From: Psilocybe azurescens | Lineage: Eukaryota > Basidiomycota > Agaricomycetes > Agaricales > Agrocybaceae | NCBI GenBank assembly: GCA_023853785.1 | Contig: JAJIRX010000798.1 | Location: 372,001 to 436,000 of the forward strand | Direction: 5' to 3' | DNA: 64,000 bases | Translations under genes and position numbers: made by a program | In this document: piece by piece, positions 10,199 through 23,034 of the stretch | How positions within the stretch are numbered: the stretch's first letter is position 1 | Layout: each line of letters begins with the position of its first letter | The notes under the pieces: model-generated | What the model saw: only the letters and a program-made list of their open reading frames with translations | The model's database searches: none | What the model was told of the DNA's origin: nothing

Positions 10199-12781
10199 AT
10201 GTCACAGTACTTCCACGGAGCGAGAAACTTCAGTATCGATACCGGCACATTCAATACCGTGATCACTAACCAATATCAAAGTGCTAAAGGTAGGTAATCG
10301 TTCTTGTGGATTGGGAGATACACGATGTTGATAAGCATTGACGATAGGCGGATTTGAGCGGCTGCAGGAACACGTCGCCCATGGAGCATTTCACGACTCA
10401 GGCGAGCGATTCGATCCACCAAAATGTCATCACAACACACGAGTTGCAATTATCAAGAGGATTACGGACTGGATCAGTGGACTCAACGAAGACACGCGAG
10501 AGGCTTTCATTATGTGGCTGTACGGAGCAGCTGGCGCAGGGAAATCCGCGATTGCACAGACCATTGCCGAGATTCTGGACGGCCAGCACTTCGTCCTCGC
10601 CAGTTTCTTCTTCTGGCGGTATGATCCCCAACGAGGGACGGCCAAGCTTCTGGTCATCACACTAGCATATCAGCTCGCGGTCAAGCTTCCCCTGGTGTTC
10701 CGAGAACGACTTAGCCTGGCATTCGAGAAGGATCCCCTGATTACCACACGGTCACTTGAGGCACAATTCAAGACCCTTATCCGAGAACCTCTCCTTGAAC
10801 TTGTTCATTCCGGATTTTCAACCAACAACCACATCGTCGTCATTATTGACGGTCTTGATGAATGCGACGATCCACAAGTTCAAGCCAGAATTGTCAATCT
10901 CTCCTTCAGCCTTCTGGATAGTCGGGAACTACCTCTGAAAATCCTCATAGCCAGTCGCCCAGAGATCGATATCTCTTCATCCTTCGATAGGAAACTATTC
11001 TCTACGTTGGCAAGAATCGCATTGGATAACGACTATCAGTCTGAAGAGGATATTCGATATTTCTTGGCAGATAAATTTAACGAGATCAGAACTCAACATC
11101 GCCTACACTCTTACATCCCAATTGACTGGCCTGCTACAGATTTGCTCGATACACTCGTACAAAAGTCCTCCGGCCAATTTATCTATGCATCGACTGTGGT
11201 GAAGTATGTCGCATCCCCGCGTCATCGACCAACTCATCGTCTTGAAATCGTTCTTGGTATACAATTGCCAAAGGCGGGTGATAATCCGTTCGCAGAGCTC
11301 GATGCGCTGTACCGGCACATTCTGATGGGGGTTGAAGATGTGGATCTAGTATTGCAGATCATTGGATTCGTCGTCCTTCACCCTACATATTATGACAATT
11401 CAGTGGCGTTTATAGAAGCCTTCCTTTCGCTTGCTCCTGGAGATGTTCAACTTCTAATGCAGAACCTCGGCTCCCTTATTTCAGTTGAAAACTATACCGA
11501 TGATCCCGATGGTGCAGCGGGGTTAACCGTTCGCATATTACATGCATCATTGAAAGATTATCTACTCGACCAGTCACGATCCAAAGATTTTTTCTCGACC
11601 GTCTCGAAATGCACACGTATTATGCGGAGTTATGCCTTGCTCATATGACAGAGCTTCCTGCATTGCAATCCAATTTGTCTTGCCATCCGTTCACGAGTAT
11701 GTCTCCTTATTATGTTCTCGTACATTTGAACTTCTACGTTCTAATTGCATATAAAATAGACCGAATGAATGGACCCTGGCCTATCTTTATACATTTTTTC
11801 ATCACTGCCCTCTTGCTAAACCAAGTCCGCAGCTCCTCCAAAATACTCTCTGTCTAACTCTCAGCCGCTGCCATGCTACCCTTGGAGTAAAAGGTTATTA
11901 TAATGCAGATTTTTTTAGGGGATATTTCGAATACCTTGATTCCCTCAGCGCTGTATGTGTCTTCTTTTGCAAAAAATGAAATCTGACCACCTCGCCAGAT
12001 TTGGGCTGATTCGACGGTTTCTCTATTTTACACTGACGAGATAGTCGCACTTGAACAACTCATCAAAGCTCAGCTTGGTCAATTTCCTCCGCACTCTCAC
12101 ACCTGCTTCCTGCTGGCCTCAATTACAAATCAGCATTTGCTGCCTTATGAGTATTGCAGCACCATTTTTGGCGACAAATTTTGGGAAATACAAGCCGTAC
12201 AGCGCTGTTAGGATCCGATCTTAATACCCTAACGAATAATCATCCTGTTCTTTGTAAACACCTTCGTAACATTTTACAAGATTGGATCATCTCAAACCAG
12301 CAACCAGCCGACACCCCCAGTGTTCACACCAGTGCTGCATGTTTTGCTCTGTACTATATATCAACATTCAAATTTCCATACGCTGTCGACACGACTAGAT
12401 TCGGCCGATCTTGTCATTATCATGGGACTCGAATGAACAACACTGCATACAAAATGTACCACACCAACCATCGCTTTCAAAAATTTGTTGACAACGCGGG
12501 AAAGGGGAGCCTTCGTGGACGCGGAATTTCATCACATGCGATGGTATAGGTTTAATACGGGCACCACTTTTAATGCCTATGCCTGGGCCATTATAATGCT
12601 TCCACTACTCCTTGACAAATCAGGTTACTCAGAAGAGTTGATTGCCTATGCACGCCAAGCTAGAATCATGTGCAATAACGACTACCTTAACTTTAGATAT
12701 TCGTTATTGGAGAAACCACGGAGATCTGCCCGGGCTGCAGTTAAATCATATCTTGAGAGGATAGAGAATGGAAGGACTTAA
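10199..12781 (+). pseudogene. NACHT-domain NLR-like ATPase, copy 1 (frameshifted)
   Basis: A STAND-type NTPase gene of the kind fungi use as intracellular receptors. Modelled exons: 10199-10289, 10348-11696, 11760-11952, 11999-12781. Exon 1 gives a 30-residue N-terminal piece starting MSQYFHGARNFSI. Exon 2 holds the NACHT domain with Walker A GAAGAGKS (about residue 75), Walker B VVIIDGLDECDD and a following LKILIASRPE strand. The C-terminal part has no WD, ankyrin or TPR repeats that I can see. Compared with copies 2 and 3 the frame is broken by a T6 run (11588-11593), a T run in exon 3 (about 11794), a lesion near 12165 and a G4 run (12504-12507). With this many breaks it is probably a pseudogene, although homopolymer base-calling errors could explain some. 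Confidence 0.75.
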
Positions 12782-14305
12782 ATCTCATAGCAGAATGAGA
12801 TATACCCATATGTTTAGTAGAGTTGAACATTATGCACTGGTTTACTCACTCGAACTGTAGGTTCCCCAAAGATTCTACACTGCGGGAAATTTCTACAGAT
12901 TGCATTTATAATATTAACTGGAAAAATGGAAGCCCTATGTTGGTACAAACCTCTTTCCAATCATCGCCGAAGTCTGGATAGCTGTCGTCCTATAGAATGG
13001 CTTAGCGATAAAACCGAAGTCATACGTAAAATTATAAATAGAAGATCGAGTTTAATGGAAGATATATATTATAATTGGGTAGATTCAACTTAGAAAAGGA
13101 TTATATCAAGTTCTGAAGACGAATGGGGTTGTCTTAGTTTCTTATGCCATATATTCTACGGAGGTCAGCAGTTCTCCCAGCTTTGCCACAATAAGAACTG
13201 GATATAATTGACATTGTATTCAACGCAGTCTGGTACCCGATTTAGGGCGAATAAAAATGAAGGTGCGACAAACGGCTGTTGGTATGCATGTTGTGTTGAA
13301 CATCGCTGATGATTCCGAGGTATACTCATCTGCTTCTCAATTTTATTTGCAACTACTGCTCCTCAGTAATGGTTATGAATGGCTTCCATTGCTCATCTCT
13401 TGGCGTGGCAATATATACAGTGGATGAAAGGCTTTCTGGAAACGCTCAGAATGAGTGTTCGTCAGTTGGCCATCCTGGCTGAAGCTTCTGGACGACGAGA
13501 ATGGGGATACACATAACAGGGCCTTGGAAAAGGTAATTAATAGATAAATAGATCTGTCCTGTATTTTTTACTTGTCGCGTGCAATAAGTATGATCTCGTT
13601 TCCCAAGTTCTGATTTGGAATATTGCGTACCTACTGGCTTGAAGCGCGTCCCATTGAGTGAGCCCTCACATCAGAATCGTTCTCACAGAGTGGCCGTGCT
13701 CTTGTTCTGAAAATCTTCCCGCTAAGTTACTTATCAACAACGGGGGAATACCTTGGTCGCCTCCTCCAGCAGTTGCCATAATGTAGTGGGTCTGATGGAG
13801 TCTGGCATAATATTCTGAGTGTTTGTAAATACTCTAACGTCTATAGACTCAAATATCTGTGACAATTGGAATGTATACTACATTGGTGCAAGATAAAGGT
13901 TACCAGATTCAGAGGTGCTTAAGATCTGTCTATCTGCTGCTAAATTTTGCCAGTAGCGGCAGTTTATTCGTAGAAATTACCTTTGACTTCGTTTTCTCGA
14001 ATCCCTCTGATTGATGAATACCTGAATACGGGTTCGACATAGGTGCTACAGTGTGAGGCAGTTAAAGATTATACTGGAAAAACGACGAATAGAAATGTGT
14101 TCGTTAGAGGCTGCTTACTTTACTTCATAATATTTTTTAGTGTGCTCATAAACGCCGCCTCCTCCGTATGATGCGTGAATGGCCTTGAACGACGCGGCTC
14201 AAACGCGACGCGAAATTAAGTCCCTCAAGCAACTCGCGACGGCGGGTCATTGGACTACGCTTTTGTTTACCCCTGCTTCCCTAATTATAGTCCCGGACAA
14301 GCACA
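12782..14305. other. Non-coding spacer of unit 1 (D1)
   Basis: About 1.5 kb without convincing coding potential. It aligns with 25754-27211 in unit 2; the end also aligns with the shorter spacer of unit 3. It ends with a CACGTG-containing site (14306-14314) that is the empty counterpart of the MULE insertion site in unit 2. Confidence 0.6.
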
Positions 14306-17300
14306 GTCACGTGATATTCGGTTTGCACTTTCCTCAGCAAGGGCGTGGGGTTTTCTTTCTTTGTTCTCTTCCGAGTTCCCTCTACGCTACTCCCTCGCAA
14401 AGGTCTTTGGTGATTCGACAGATGACGACAAAGAAGGATACTGTCTGTGCTGCCAGCGACTCCGTGTCTGTGTGGAAGCGGGGTGGCACGGACGGGAAGT
14501 GTTCTTGGACGCAGTTAGAGTGCATTGTTAAGGTGTGTGTGGGGGGTTCTACGTAGGAATGTTGATGTTGGCGCTGGTGCTGACTTAACTTGGATGTGCG
14601 GATAGAGTTTCTATTCATATTATCCGTAAACAAGAACACCACCAACAACAATTAACGCTCTGCGCGAGTCTTTTACGGCCTATCGACTGACCCGGTTCCG
14701 AATTGACGAGGCTACGATAACTATAATTTCGGCTATACAACAAAGAAACAGCTTACATTTTGACATGACCATGCGTTACTCATTTGCGATCTGCGACTTT
14801 CAATAAGAACAAGAACCGAACAAGAACATTTCTGACATTTAACGCGAGACAACTCACGAAGGCGAAGACGCAGACAAAGATGCGCAGCTGGATTCCACTT
14901 CTTTCCTCATCGTCCTCCTCATCGGCAAACATGCAACCCCCAAGAAGACCGCCATGCACCTTCTCGCTGCCCCCTCCATCCGTCTCATCATTGTCGCGCC
15001 CTCCGCGAGCGGCCTCTCCGCCTCCCTCTTCGTAGGCGTCCATTTGCGCGTCATTTGCGCTGGTGCTGGAGGAGTCGTGGTATGTGGTCGCTCCTGCGCC
15101 GCCGTTGGCTTTGGCTTTGGCTTTGGCTTTGGCTTTGGCTTTGGCTTTGGCTTTGCGTGTGCATGGGCACTCGCCGTCGGTGATTGCGTCTAAGACCACG
15201 ACAGCGGCAGCGCTCGGGGGCACCAACACCAGCGGTGCGAAGGCGCAGAGCAAGCTCGTCTCCAAGAAAGCAAAGCTCAGCATCAGCATACTCAGCATGG
15301 GGATGGGGCTCGGCTGCACGCGCGGCTACATGTCCGAGGAATGCGCGAAGGATCTGTCTGACGTCTCGCACCCGGTCGGGCTGTCCGAGTTCGGTCTTAT
15401 CTCTCCCTCCTTCTTCGCCCGCATACACTCATGCAACAGGGGGCAAAGGAGTCATCGAGATATACATGAACCCGAGCCATGCCGCCCCGGATATTGGCGA
15501 GATTGTGCTGGTGAAGAAGTCGAGAGTGGCGGTGGATGGGATTGGGTGAGGTGCGGGTATGAGAGGGGCGATGGGAGATTCAGAGGTTACAAATGTGATG
15601 AGGATGGACAGGAAGGGTGGGGATTTGAAGGGTGGGAGGGGCAAGGAGGGGTTAGGGTAGGCAAAAGGGAAGACGGAGGAGAAGGAGAAGGAGAAGTGGT
15701 GGACGAAGATTGGGAGGGGGAAGAAGGATAACAAGATAAGTCATAAATGTAAGTCGCTTTCACCGTTTTCTTGATCTTTTTATTCATGTCTTTTCCCTGT
15801 TGTCGTCTTATTCGTGTCCTCTCGGTCATCGTGTATGCGTGCTCACATACACTCCATTCTTCACAGCTCCAGACCCATTCTTTCCCAAAACTCAAGCCCA
15901 AGCCCAAGGCTCGCAATCCCGCATGCGCTCATGTCCACCACACCCGCCTCCGCATTCACTTCCTCTTCCGCATTTACCTGCACCTCCCACTCGAACGCAC
16001 ACCTACCTAGTTCTAGCTCTAGCGCCATCGCCACGGCCACATCCATGCGACCCATCGCACCATCCAAGCTCGCGCCCATGGCCACCGAGGAAGATTAGGA
16101 GAATATGGAGGCTGGGTGAAGGTTGGCGGCTTTGCAACGGGAACGCGCGGGCTCGGTGGCGACCATGATTTCCGCTTACTCCTATAATGGAACGCGTTCG
16201 AGGTCAGGCACGCTGAACTTGACTGGGGCCTTTGGTAGTGGCGAAAATGTCAACGCACGGGGGCAGCGCGATCAAGAGTGTGCGGTCATTAGCTAGGATG
16301 GGGAGTTGGGCGCAGTTGAAGGGTATGCGCGCTCCTGCTCCTGGGGATGGAGGCGATATAGGGGTGTGTCTAAGGAGGAGAAGAAGTGTAAGGAGGCGAA
16401 GGATGATCGGTTCTCATGGTTCTCGTACCCAATCCTGATGATCGAGGAGGCGATGGCTAATGAGCATAAAAGGCCGGATGACTGGGATGATGTCGTTGCG
16501 GGGTATATGAGCAGGAGCGCAGAGGGGGATGTGGGCTCCGAGGAAATGGTGGGTATGTAATGCCAAGGAGGGGTTTGGGCTCAAGGAAAAGGAAACGGCA
16601 GAGATGGATGCAACGCCGGTCAAGAAAGCCCGTGCACTCCCGCTCTCGGAACAGATGCTGGGCAAGGTTCGTGTTCAATTATTCTCGCGCATTTATTTAT
16701 TTAATTCTTGAAACAGACGCTCTGGCCATTCTCGATGCCTCAATAAAACGATCCGCGATGCTCATCAATAACCTCGATCTACAGGCCACGCCAAGCACGC
16801 CTGATATGATGCCCCTGCGTCTGTTCGCGTCCATATTCCCTTGGCCCACACCTGTGTCGATGCTCGAGAAAGCTAGATTACTTGATAACGGGAGCCCAAC
16901 GGCTACGACGACGAAGAGCAAGTTGACGGTGAAGAGCCTGCTCAGTGCAAAGAGCGTCGTCAAGAACTCTGCGGCTACGAGACCTCTATATGCAGTCGCG
17001 TGGATATTTGGCTAAATCTGCCAACGACATCGTCCATGCTCCTACCACAGTCACGCCACCTGCGCCATCAGTAAGGATACCGACATCCGCATTCTCTATG
17101 AAAGCAACGACAGCAGCCATAGGGAACCAAGCCAACGCATCTCTCATTGCAAGGCAGATCGCGCCGTGGGCCATACTCCTTAAAGGGGTCTTTCCCGTCA
17201 AGGAAAAGCCCGTGCATATCTCCTCCCCCTCATCTTTGCTCCGCATCAAGAACACTGCTGCTGCTTCCCTCATACCGACGCCGCCCTCAGTGAGGACGGG

Positions 17301-19200
17301 CATTTTCAGACGCGGCCATAAGAGGACGATGACACCTGCGCTGGAGCCTGAGCCGGAGGTCGTGTTGCAGTCACTGTGCCCTGCACGGTTGATGGTGGGT
17401 GTGAGAACGAAGCTGGAGCATCAGAATGCATCCCCGGAGGCGAAGATCGACGTTGTCAACGGGCTTCTGCATCTGCCCGCACCGTCATCGCTGACCTCCG
17501 GTTCGGATTCGCAATCGCGCGCGGAGGGGGCGTATGCGCGCGTCGGATGAGTTCGTGGGGCCGTTGACGCCTGTGTTCTGGCGCACACAGGAATATGAGA
17601 CGCTTCGCAGGCCGTCCGCGTCTGCGTCCCCCAAAAACGCGCACGTAAACTTTGAGTACGAGCCGTGCTAGTAGGTTGAGCAAAGGTGGACAGAGCAGCT
17701 ATGGGAGCCAGATCAAGAACAGCCTTTCCTGCGCCAACGCCCACACCAACAACGAGGAGCGTTCTCATGCAGCCGCTCACAACGAAGAGACCAAGACCGA
17801 GACCAGGAGCAGCAAACGCAAATGGAGTACAACATCCCGATCTTCCGCACGACATGCCGCATGCTCGGGCCCTCGGGCATGATGAGCGGGTCGGACGTGT
17901 CCATGAATCACGATGAGGACTCGGATGCGCTGGATGCGCTGAGGTGTATTTTGGCTGCTGCGGGAGTGAATGCGGATGAGGAGGAGGGCGCGGATAAGGA
18001 GAGGGAGGGGGATGAGAGTTATGTTGACAACGACCCGGACATGGACATGGAGATCGGGACGGTCATGGAAGCCACGCGGTCGCGGCTGGCACTTCCCTCC
18101 CTGCTCGTATTCCGCGCCGAACTCGTTGACGCGAACAACCACTTCGACGTTGACATCGACATCCACCCTTCCTCCTCCGATTCAGAGGACGACGGCACGA
18201 AGAAACCCCCTACTTCACAGGCGAGCTCACGCAGCTGAACGAGTCGGGCGGGTCGGACCGGAGAAGTTCTGTAGAGCAATTGGAGAATGCGTTTAGGACG
18301 CCTGCGAAGGTTGATTTGCGGTATGACTTTGGGGTGGTTTTTGGGGATGGGGGTGCGGCCTGTACCGGCGTTGCCTGTGTGTCTCGACGTGGTGGGTGGC
18401 GAGTGTGGAGAGTCTTCTCAGCCTCAACACGAACACGAACATCATGAATACGAACACCCAGGGCCGCGTCGGCATCGTCGATGAGGATGTACACTCTCAA
18501 GACACGAAATCGCACTTCGATATGTTCTCCGCTTCAGCTTCTAGAATCGCCGACGCCAAGGCACCATCGTTACTTCAAGCCGCTGAGATCATGAGTAGCA
18601 GCGACGGTCTTTCGCCCGTTGTTAAGCGGAAACTTGCGTCGTCGACTTCATCCCGCACATCAGACACGTCGGAAGGTGAGCTGAATACGCCGTTCAGGTT
18701 TGGCGGGCTTCCGCTCTCTGAATCATCGTTTTCCTCCTTATCGAAGCCCAGGGATACTGCTGCGTATTCGAAACCGTTGACGCTTTCGGATGTCATCCTG
18801 CCGTCGGTGCATGCGCGCTCGCTCTGGAGTATAGATATGGACGTTGATATGGACTCATACATGCTCGATGGGCTTGAGGATGATTCGATGTTGGAGACGA
18901 TTTATGCGAAGATCGTCGCGGAGCAGCAGCCGCCTGTGCGCACGCGCGTAGCGTCGGACTGCAGCGCGTACGTTCAATGAGGTATGCAGCTGCAGCGTCA
19001 GGCATCTGCGCTCAAGCTCGAGCTCGAGATGATGCGGCAGAAGCGGAGAAGCAAGGGAGGCTTCGTGATACGCGTTGACCGGAAGAACGAGAACGAGAAA
19101 GAGAACGAGATAAGCCATGAACGTAAGTCACTTTCCTTTTTTTTTTTTGATGTTTGCATTTGCATGAAACTTATCATGAGCTCGTTGAACAGCCATCTAA
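14306..19200 (+). pseudogene. R-family pseudogene copy B
   Basis: The most complete R copy in the window. From about 14880 to 19110 it contains, in order: a Ser/Ala/Pro-rich region, a short conserved block like IEIYMNPSH...DIGEIVLVKK (about 15450-15540), an AIKSVRSLARMGSWAQLK block (16268-16322), the RPDDWDDV block (16475), LINNLDLQATPSTPDMMPLR, NESGGSD...SVEQLENAFRTPAK, GELNTPFRFGGLP and a final block near MLETIYAKIVAEQ. Frames change repeatedly and stop codons interrupt it, so it is a pseudogene. The intron near 16665-16717 is retained. It lies about 1.5 kb downstream of NACHT copy 1, as in units 2 and 3. The function of the intact ancestor is unknown to me. Confidence 0.65.
15105..15155. 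repeat. TTGGCT hexanucleotide microsatellite
   Basis: About eight and a half consecutive TTGGCT units inside R copy B. The same place in copy C has a single unit and copy D none. It is in frame as a Leu-Ala repeat on the plus strand and Lys-Ala on the minus strand. Confidence 0.9.
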
Positions 19201-19689
19201 TATATACACGATACTCACCTATGGTCGAATAGTGCGTCGCCTTTCTTTCTATCCTTTCTATTTCTTCTTCTCCATCATCTGCCTTCTCTTGCCCCCACTT
19301 TTCTTTACAATGTTCATATTCACGCTGATATTCAACATCCCTCGTCTTGTTCGGAGGCCATCGTAATTGGATACTAACATCCTCGACCTACCCATGCAGC
19401 TTCGGAACCATTCACTAAATGACAGCACAAGGCTCATGATTCCAATCCCCCGCGCTCTTATACAGGCTCGAAGCGTCTTTCCCTTTCTCTGACACAATCT
19501 AAACTCACTGATCACCCTAGTCTTTTTCTTCTAGGATTGTTGGTACAGTGATTTTTCAAGACATTATTATTGTGTCCGGGGATATCATGATGACGCGGTT
19601 AACATGGGTTTATTATCATTGAAGTTGACGATTTGGTAGGTGAGATGCAGGTTTCGTACAGATATGTGATGCCTTCGGTACCATTTATC
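19201..19689. other. Spacer between R copy B and inverted S copy
   Basis: No gene recognised. AT-rich, with a T-rich tract at 19139-19148 just upstream and short open frames only. Confidence 0.4.
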
Positions 19690-20185
19690 ATGTTTTGAGG
19701 GCGTGAGTACGTTCTAAGAAGGTATGGACATACCTTGAGGGTCGATATGAAGGTGAATAGAATTGTCTTGTATTTCTTGAGCCATTAAATTAATGGAGGG
19801 GTCGGGTGAGGTTATCAGAAGCTCTTCTCTGAAAATTTCTTGCCGAGTTCCTACCAGGATTTTAAATCTTTCTGGCTATAAACTAAGTAACCAGACGTGC
19901 TATCTGAGAATGTTTATAATCTGAAAGACTATGGTTGTTGAAAGTCCCGATGCGGAACGCCCCTGACTGACTTTAAATCTGCTCTGATTCCGCTGATTTG
20001 GTGCGCTATGATCTGCTATGATCGACCAAACCTTCTCCCGTGCTTATGGCTCCTATAGGGACGTCATGATTAGCATATATGGGGTTTCGAACTCGTGTAC
20101 GCTGGGTCTCACCAAATTTTCCAGAGTAGCACCGTCAACAGAGCTTCATGGTGCGTATTTCCTTTCAAATTCTGTACGATAGCTA
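19690..20185 (-). repeat. Inverted copy of repeat S
   Basis: The reverse complement of 19690-20110 matches 1840-2002 + 2858-2943 + 6048-6216. On the minus strand, GAGTTCGAAAC (20084-20094) fits a Pol III B box and an A-box-like GAAGCTCTGTTGACGG lies about 40 nt upstream (near 20140). This suggests a tRNA-derived SINE head; I do not see clear target duplications. The copy shows the uninterrupted sites of the palindromic MITE and of the 2944-6047 element. Confidence 0.55.
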
Positions 20186-20702
20186 TCTGATAGGCTATAT
20201 ACAGCTTTACATACAGGCCAACCGCGTCATGTCGCGTTCCTGTCTAACTCACTCTCCGTATGACACACTTCCTCCATTATGGAAGTGTCGGGTCAAGACA
20301 AAAGGTGCGCATCTCACCTTGATATGACCGTTTAATATACAAACCTTCCACAGGACTCGGTGTGTGCTTCGTGACTCGGGACAGGAGGAGATGAGATGAA
20401 AACAGATTGGAATTTGTGAGGGGGGTAAACGCAACGGTGCGTTTTTATTTTTTTAATTATTGTTGCTCTGATTTTCTAGATATATCCTCCTTCGCCCATA
20501 CCCTTATCTGTATATTTCTGCTCGAGAATCGTTGGTTGAGCTAGCTAGCAGCACACCAGCACCACAACACCGGGTTTACATCCTTTCTACTTACCGGGAC
20601 CCGCTCCAACTCCTACTTCAACGCCAACAATGCGAATAAAAACAGCGGCATGTTTCTCGGACTCGGGCCTCCTTCTACGTAGCGGTTGCCGTCTTCTCCA
20701 TG

Positions 20703-20814
20703 AGCTGGGGGTCCCGTCGAGGTATGACAGTTTGACAGGTCTGTCATACCGTCGACGGATTGGCGAGTTCCTATATTGGGACCATAAAATCGCCACCCAC
20801 CCACCCACCCACCC
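20703..20814. repeat. About 110-bp hairpin-forming insertion
   Basis: Absent from module M1 (compare 6860-6875). It contains a hairpin whose arms read about CGTCGAGGTATGACAG and CTGTCATACCGTCGACG around a 10-nt loop (20722-20757), further bracketed by GGTCCC and GGGACC, and ends in a CACC repeat. A CCAT at both junctions could be a 4-bp duplication. Confidence 0.45.
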
Positions 20815-21399
20815 ATCTATGCGTGTTGGGTCCAGGGTATCGTCGGTTGGACCTTTGGTCCCTATGCTGGCTCCATCCCCTATTATCACCTCCACCTCCA
20901 ATGTCAACCTGAATAACCCCAACGCCAATGCCGACACAACCGCCGACAAGGAACCCCCTGTCTAATTCGCGTTCTACGCGACATGTAGACCAGCTTGGTG
21001 CTGTCTTCCGGCTCGAGTTTAAGGCCACTGTCGATGACGTCGACGAATTCGCATACGTCGCAGGTATCTTCTTCGTCTGCGTATTTGGGTAACTCGGCAC
21101 ATTCGGGCAAGAGAGCGGGTGTGAAGTGAAATTGGCAGGGGCTGGAGACAGTAAGAGAGATGGGCGCAGGGAGTGGGAGGGACGGGAGAAGGAAATAAAT
21201 GCGGGTGGAGATGATGCAGACAAGGAGAGCGCGCGAAGAAGGAGAGACACGCATGGAGGGAGAGCCGGTGCTCGAACAAGGGGCGGATGGGGGCACTGCT
21301 GATAGATGTGTTCCTAGAGGTGCAAGTCTGGCGGTCAGCGGATGGTGTACACGATGACGCAGAGGAAGATGGCGTAGGGCAGAAGGATCGGGACAACGC

Positions 21400-21595
21400 G
21401 AGCATCAAGCGGTTCTCGTACTCAATCCTGACGATCGAGGAGGCGATGGCGGATGAACTTGGAAGGCCGGATGACTGGGATGATGTCTTTGCGAGGTATG
21501 AGAGCGGGAGCGCAGATGTGGGCACCGAGGACATGGCGGGTGGTGCCGCGGAGAAATTTGAGTTCAAGGCGAAGGAGAAGGCAGACGACCCGCTG
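21400..21595 (+). pseudogene. R-gene fragment in module M2
   Basis: Encodes a stretch containing FSYSILTIEEAMAD, RPDDWDDVFARYESGSADVG and EDMAGGAAEKFEFKAKE, the same internal R block as in copies B, C and D. It is fused in frame to unrelated sequence in a 143-residue open frame (21287-21718), which I regard as fortuitous. Confidence 0.65.
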
Positions 21596-23034
21596 CTGTC
21601 ACAAGTGCTACTGCGTTCTCAATGTGTCGATCTCACTCCGCCCAAATTATGTATTAGTACCTCCTCCACCTCTAACTGTATTAGCATCACGGACAAAATG
21701 GTCGTCGGACCATCATAATAAACTACAACTCTGAAACAACCATCACAGGGCTGCACGTCAATCTGCTTTCCTACCTCTATCTCTGCGTTTCCCAACCCCA
21801 CCATCGACCTGGTTCATGGCCCACGTTTGCCTTCATCCTTCCCTCCCCGCCCTCTAATACCATGGAGATAGAGGATACGCTGGATACGTGAGTTGAGGTT
21901 GCAGAGAGCGCGGGGAGAGGGTGATCATCTGGTATGCGAAGGCATTGCGAGTTGTTGCTGGATTACATGTCGAAGATTCTCCCAGATAAAAGGAGTTCGC
22001 ATGGGACAAGGTATGTGCCGTTCCATTTTTGTCCGCCTTACTCGAAATTAGATTTGTGCTTACGCCTTGCAATCTTGCAGAAAAGCCACGACACAATTCT
22101 CGAGCACGCCCATCAGTTGTGCTCCCCTTCCGCCTCGATGACCGACCACAGCGTGTGTATGCCGCTGCGCTACTGGGCATCTTCTTCGTGTTCGGACATC
22201 GGATCCACCTATGTTCCACCTGCGCCGTCCCTCCACCTTCCTCCGCTCACCTACCCAATCTTTCGATGGTCCAGCAGAACCAAATACACACACTACTGGT
22301 GGATGTGCTTTGTCTCCGGCCCAATCCACCCCAACCAACAGCAAATAGTGCTATCGGTTCGGCTTTTCTCCCCTCCCTCCGACCTATGATGGTCCATGCA
22401 GCGGCAGTATCATCTCTCATGGGTCATCGCTTATGACGTTCAGCATCACTGTATCAGCGTGTCACCGCTAGTGGGTTTACGTACTTGCCTATACTATTAT
22501 ACTCTCTGGATGCTGCGGTGAGCTGTAGTATACGTCTGTCATAGTTTCACTTGTACTCATGAAAAATTTCCCCCTGTTCTTGAACATCCACTGTGAGATT
22601 TACGGTAGATCTTTGATTGTAGGTATCACTGGGATGAGCGGGTGTAAAGTCTGATCCGTCTTCAAGACGTTACATTAAGTGCTGGAATTTAAATATCTAC
22701 ATAATCCTGCTCAGGCAATATGCATACTAGTAGAAGGTTGTGAAATAATGGATTGGGTATTTTAAAGAGAATTTTTTACTCACTGTTACTAGACCAAGTG
22801 TCGTTCTACCTTCAACGCTTCAGCGACAAAATCAAGTGCACGAAGTCCATTTCACAACCCAACGAGCCCGTGCTCACCATCAATGAATGATTTCATCAAA
22901 TGCAAGTACAGGGGCTATGCTACGTCTTCGCTGCCGAGAACAAGGTTCTGTCAGTCTATTTTACAATGAGAACCAGTGTTTTCTCACCAATATTAAACGA
23001 CCTTGAACTTGCAAGGCGGTGCTAGCTAAATTTA

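Larger units (their letters stand above)
20213..23030. repeat. Module M, copy 2 (unit 2)
   Basis: Aligns with 6217-10070 minus the LTR-like insertion, beginning at the shared stretch CAGGCCAACC. Contains the R fragment at 21400-21595 and a (CACC)n run near 20793-20813. Open frames of 90-180 residues on both strands overlap one another and show no recognisable domain, so I call no gene. The block 21930-22440 repeats 9015-9490 and may be debris of an unidentified gene. Confidence 0.7.

Noticed and set aside
21287..21718. 143-codon open frame containing an R block
   Set aside because: The R block continues into unrelated module-M sequence and the frame is not kept in module M1; treated as a fragment, not a gene.
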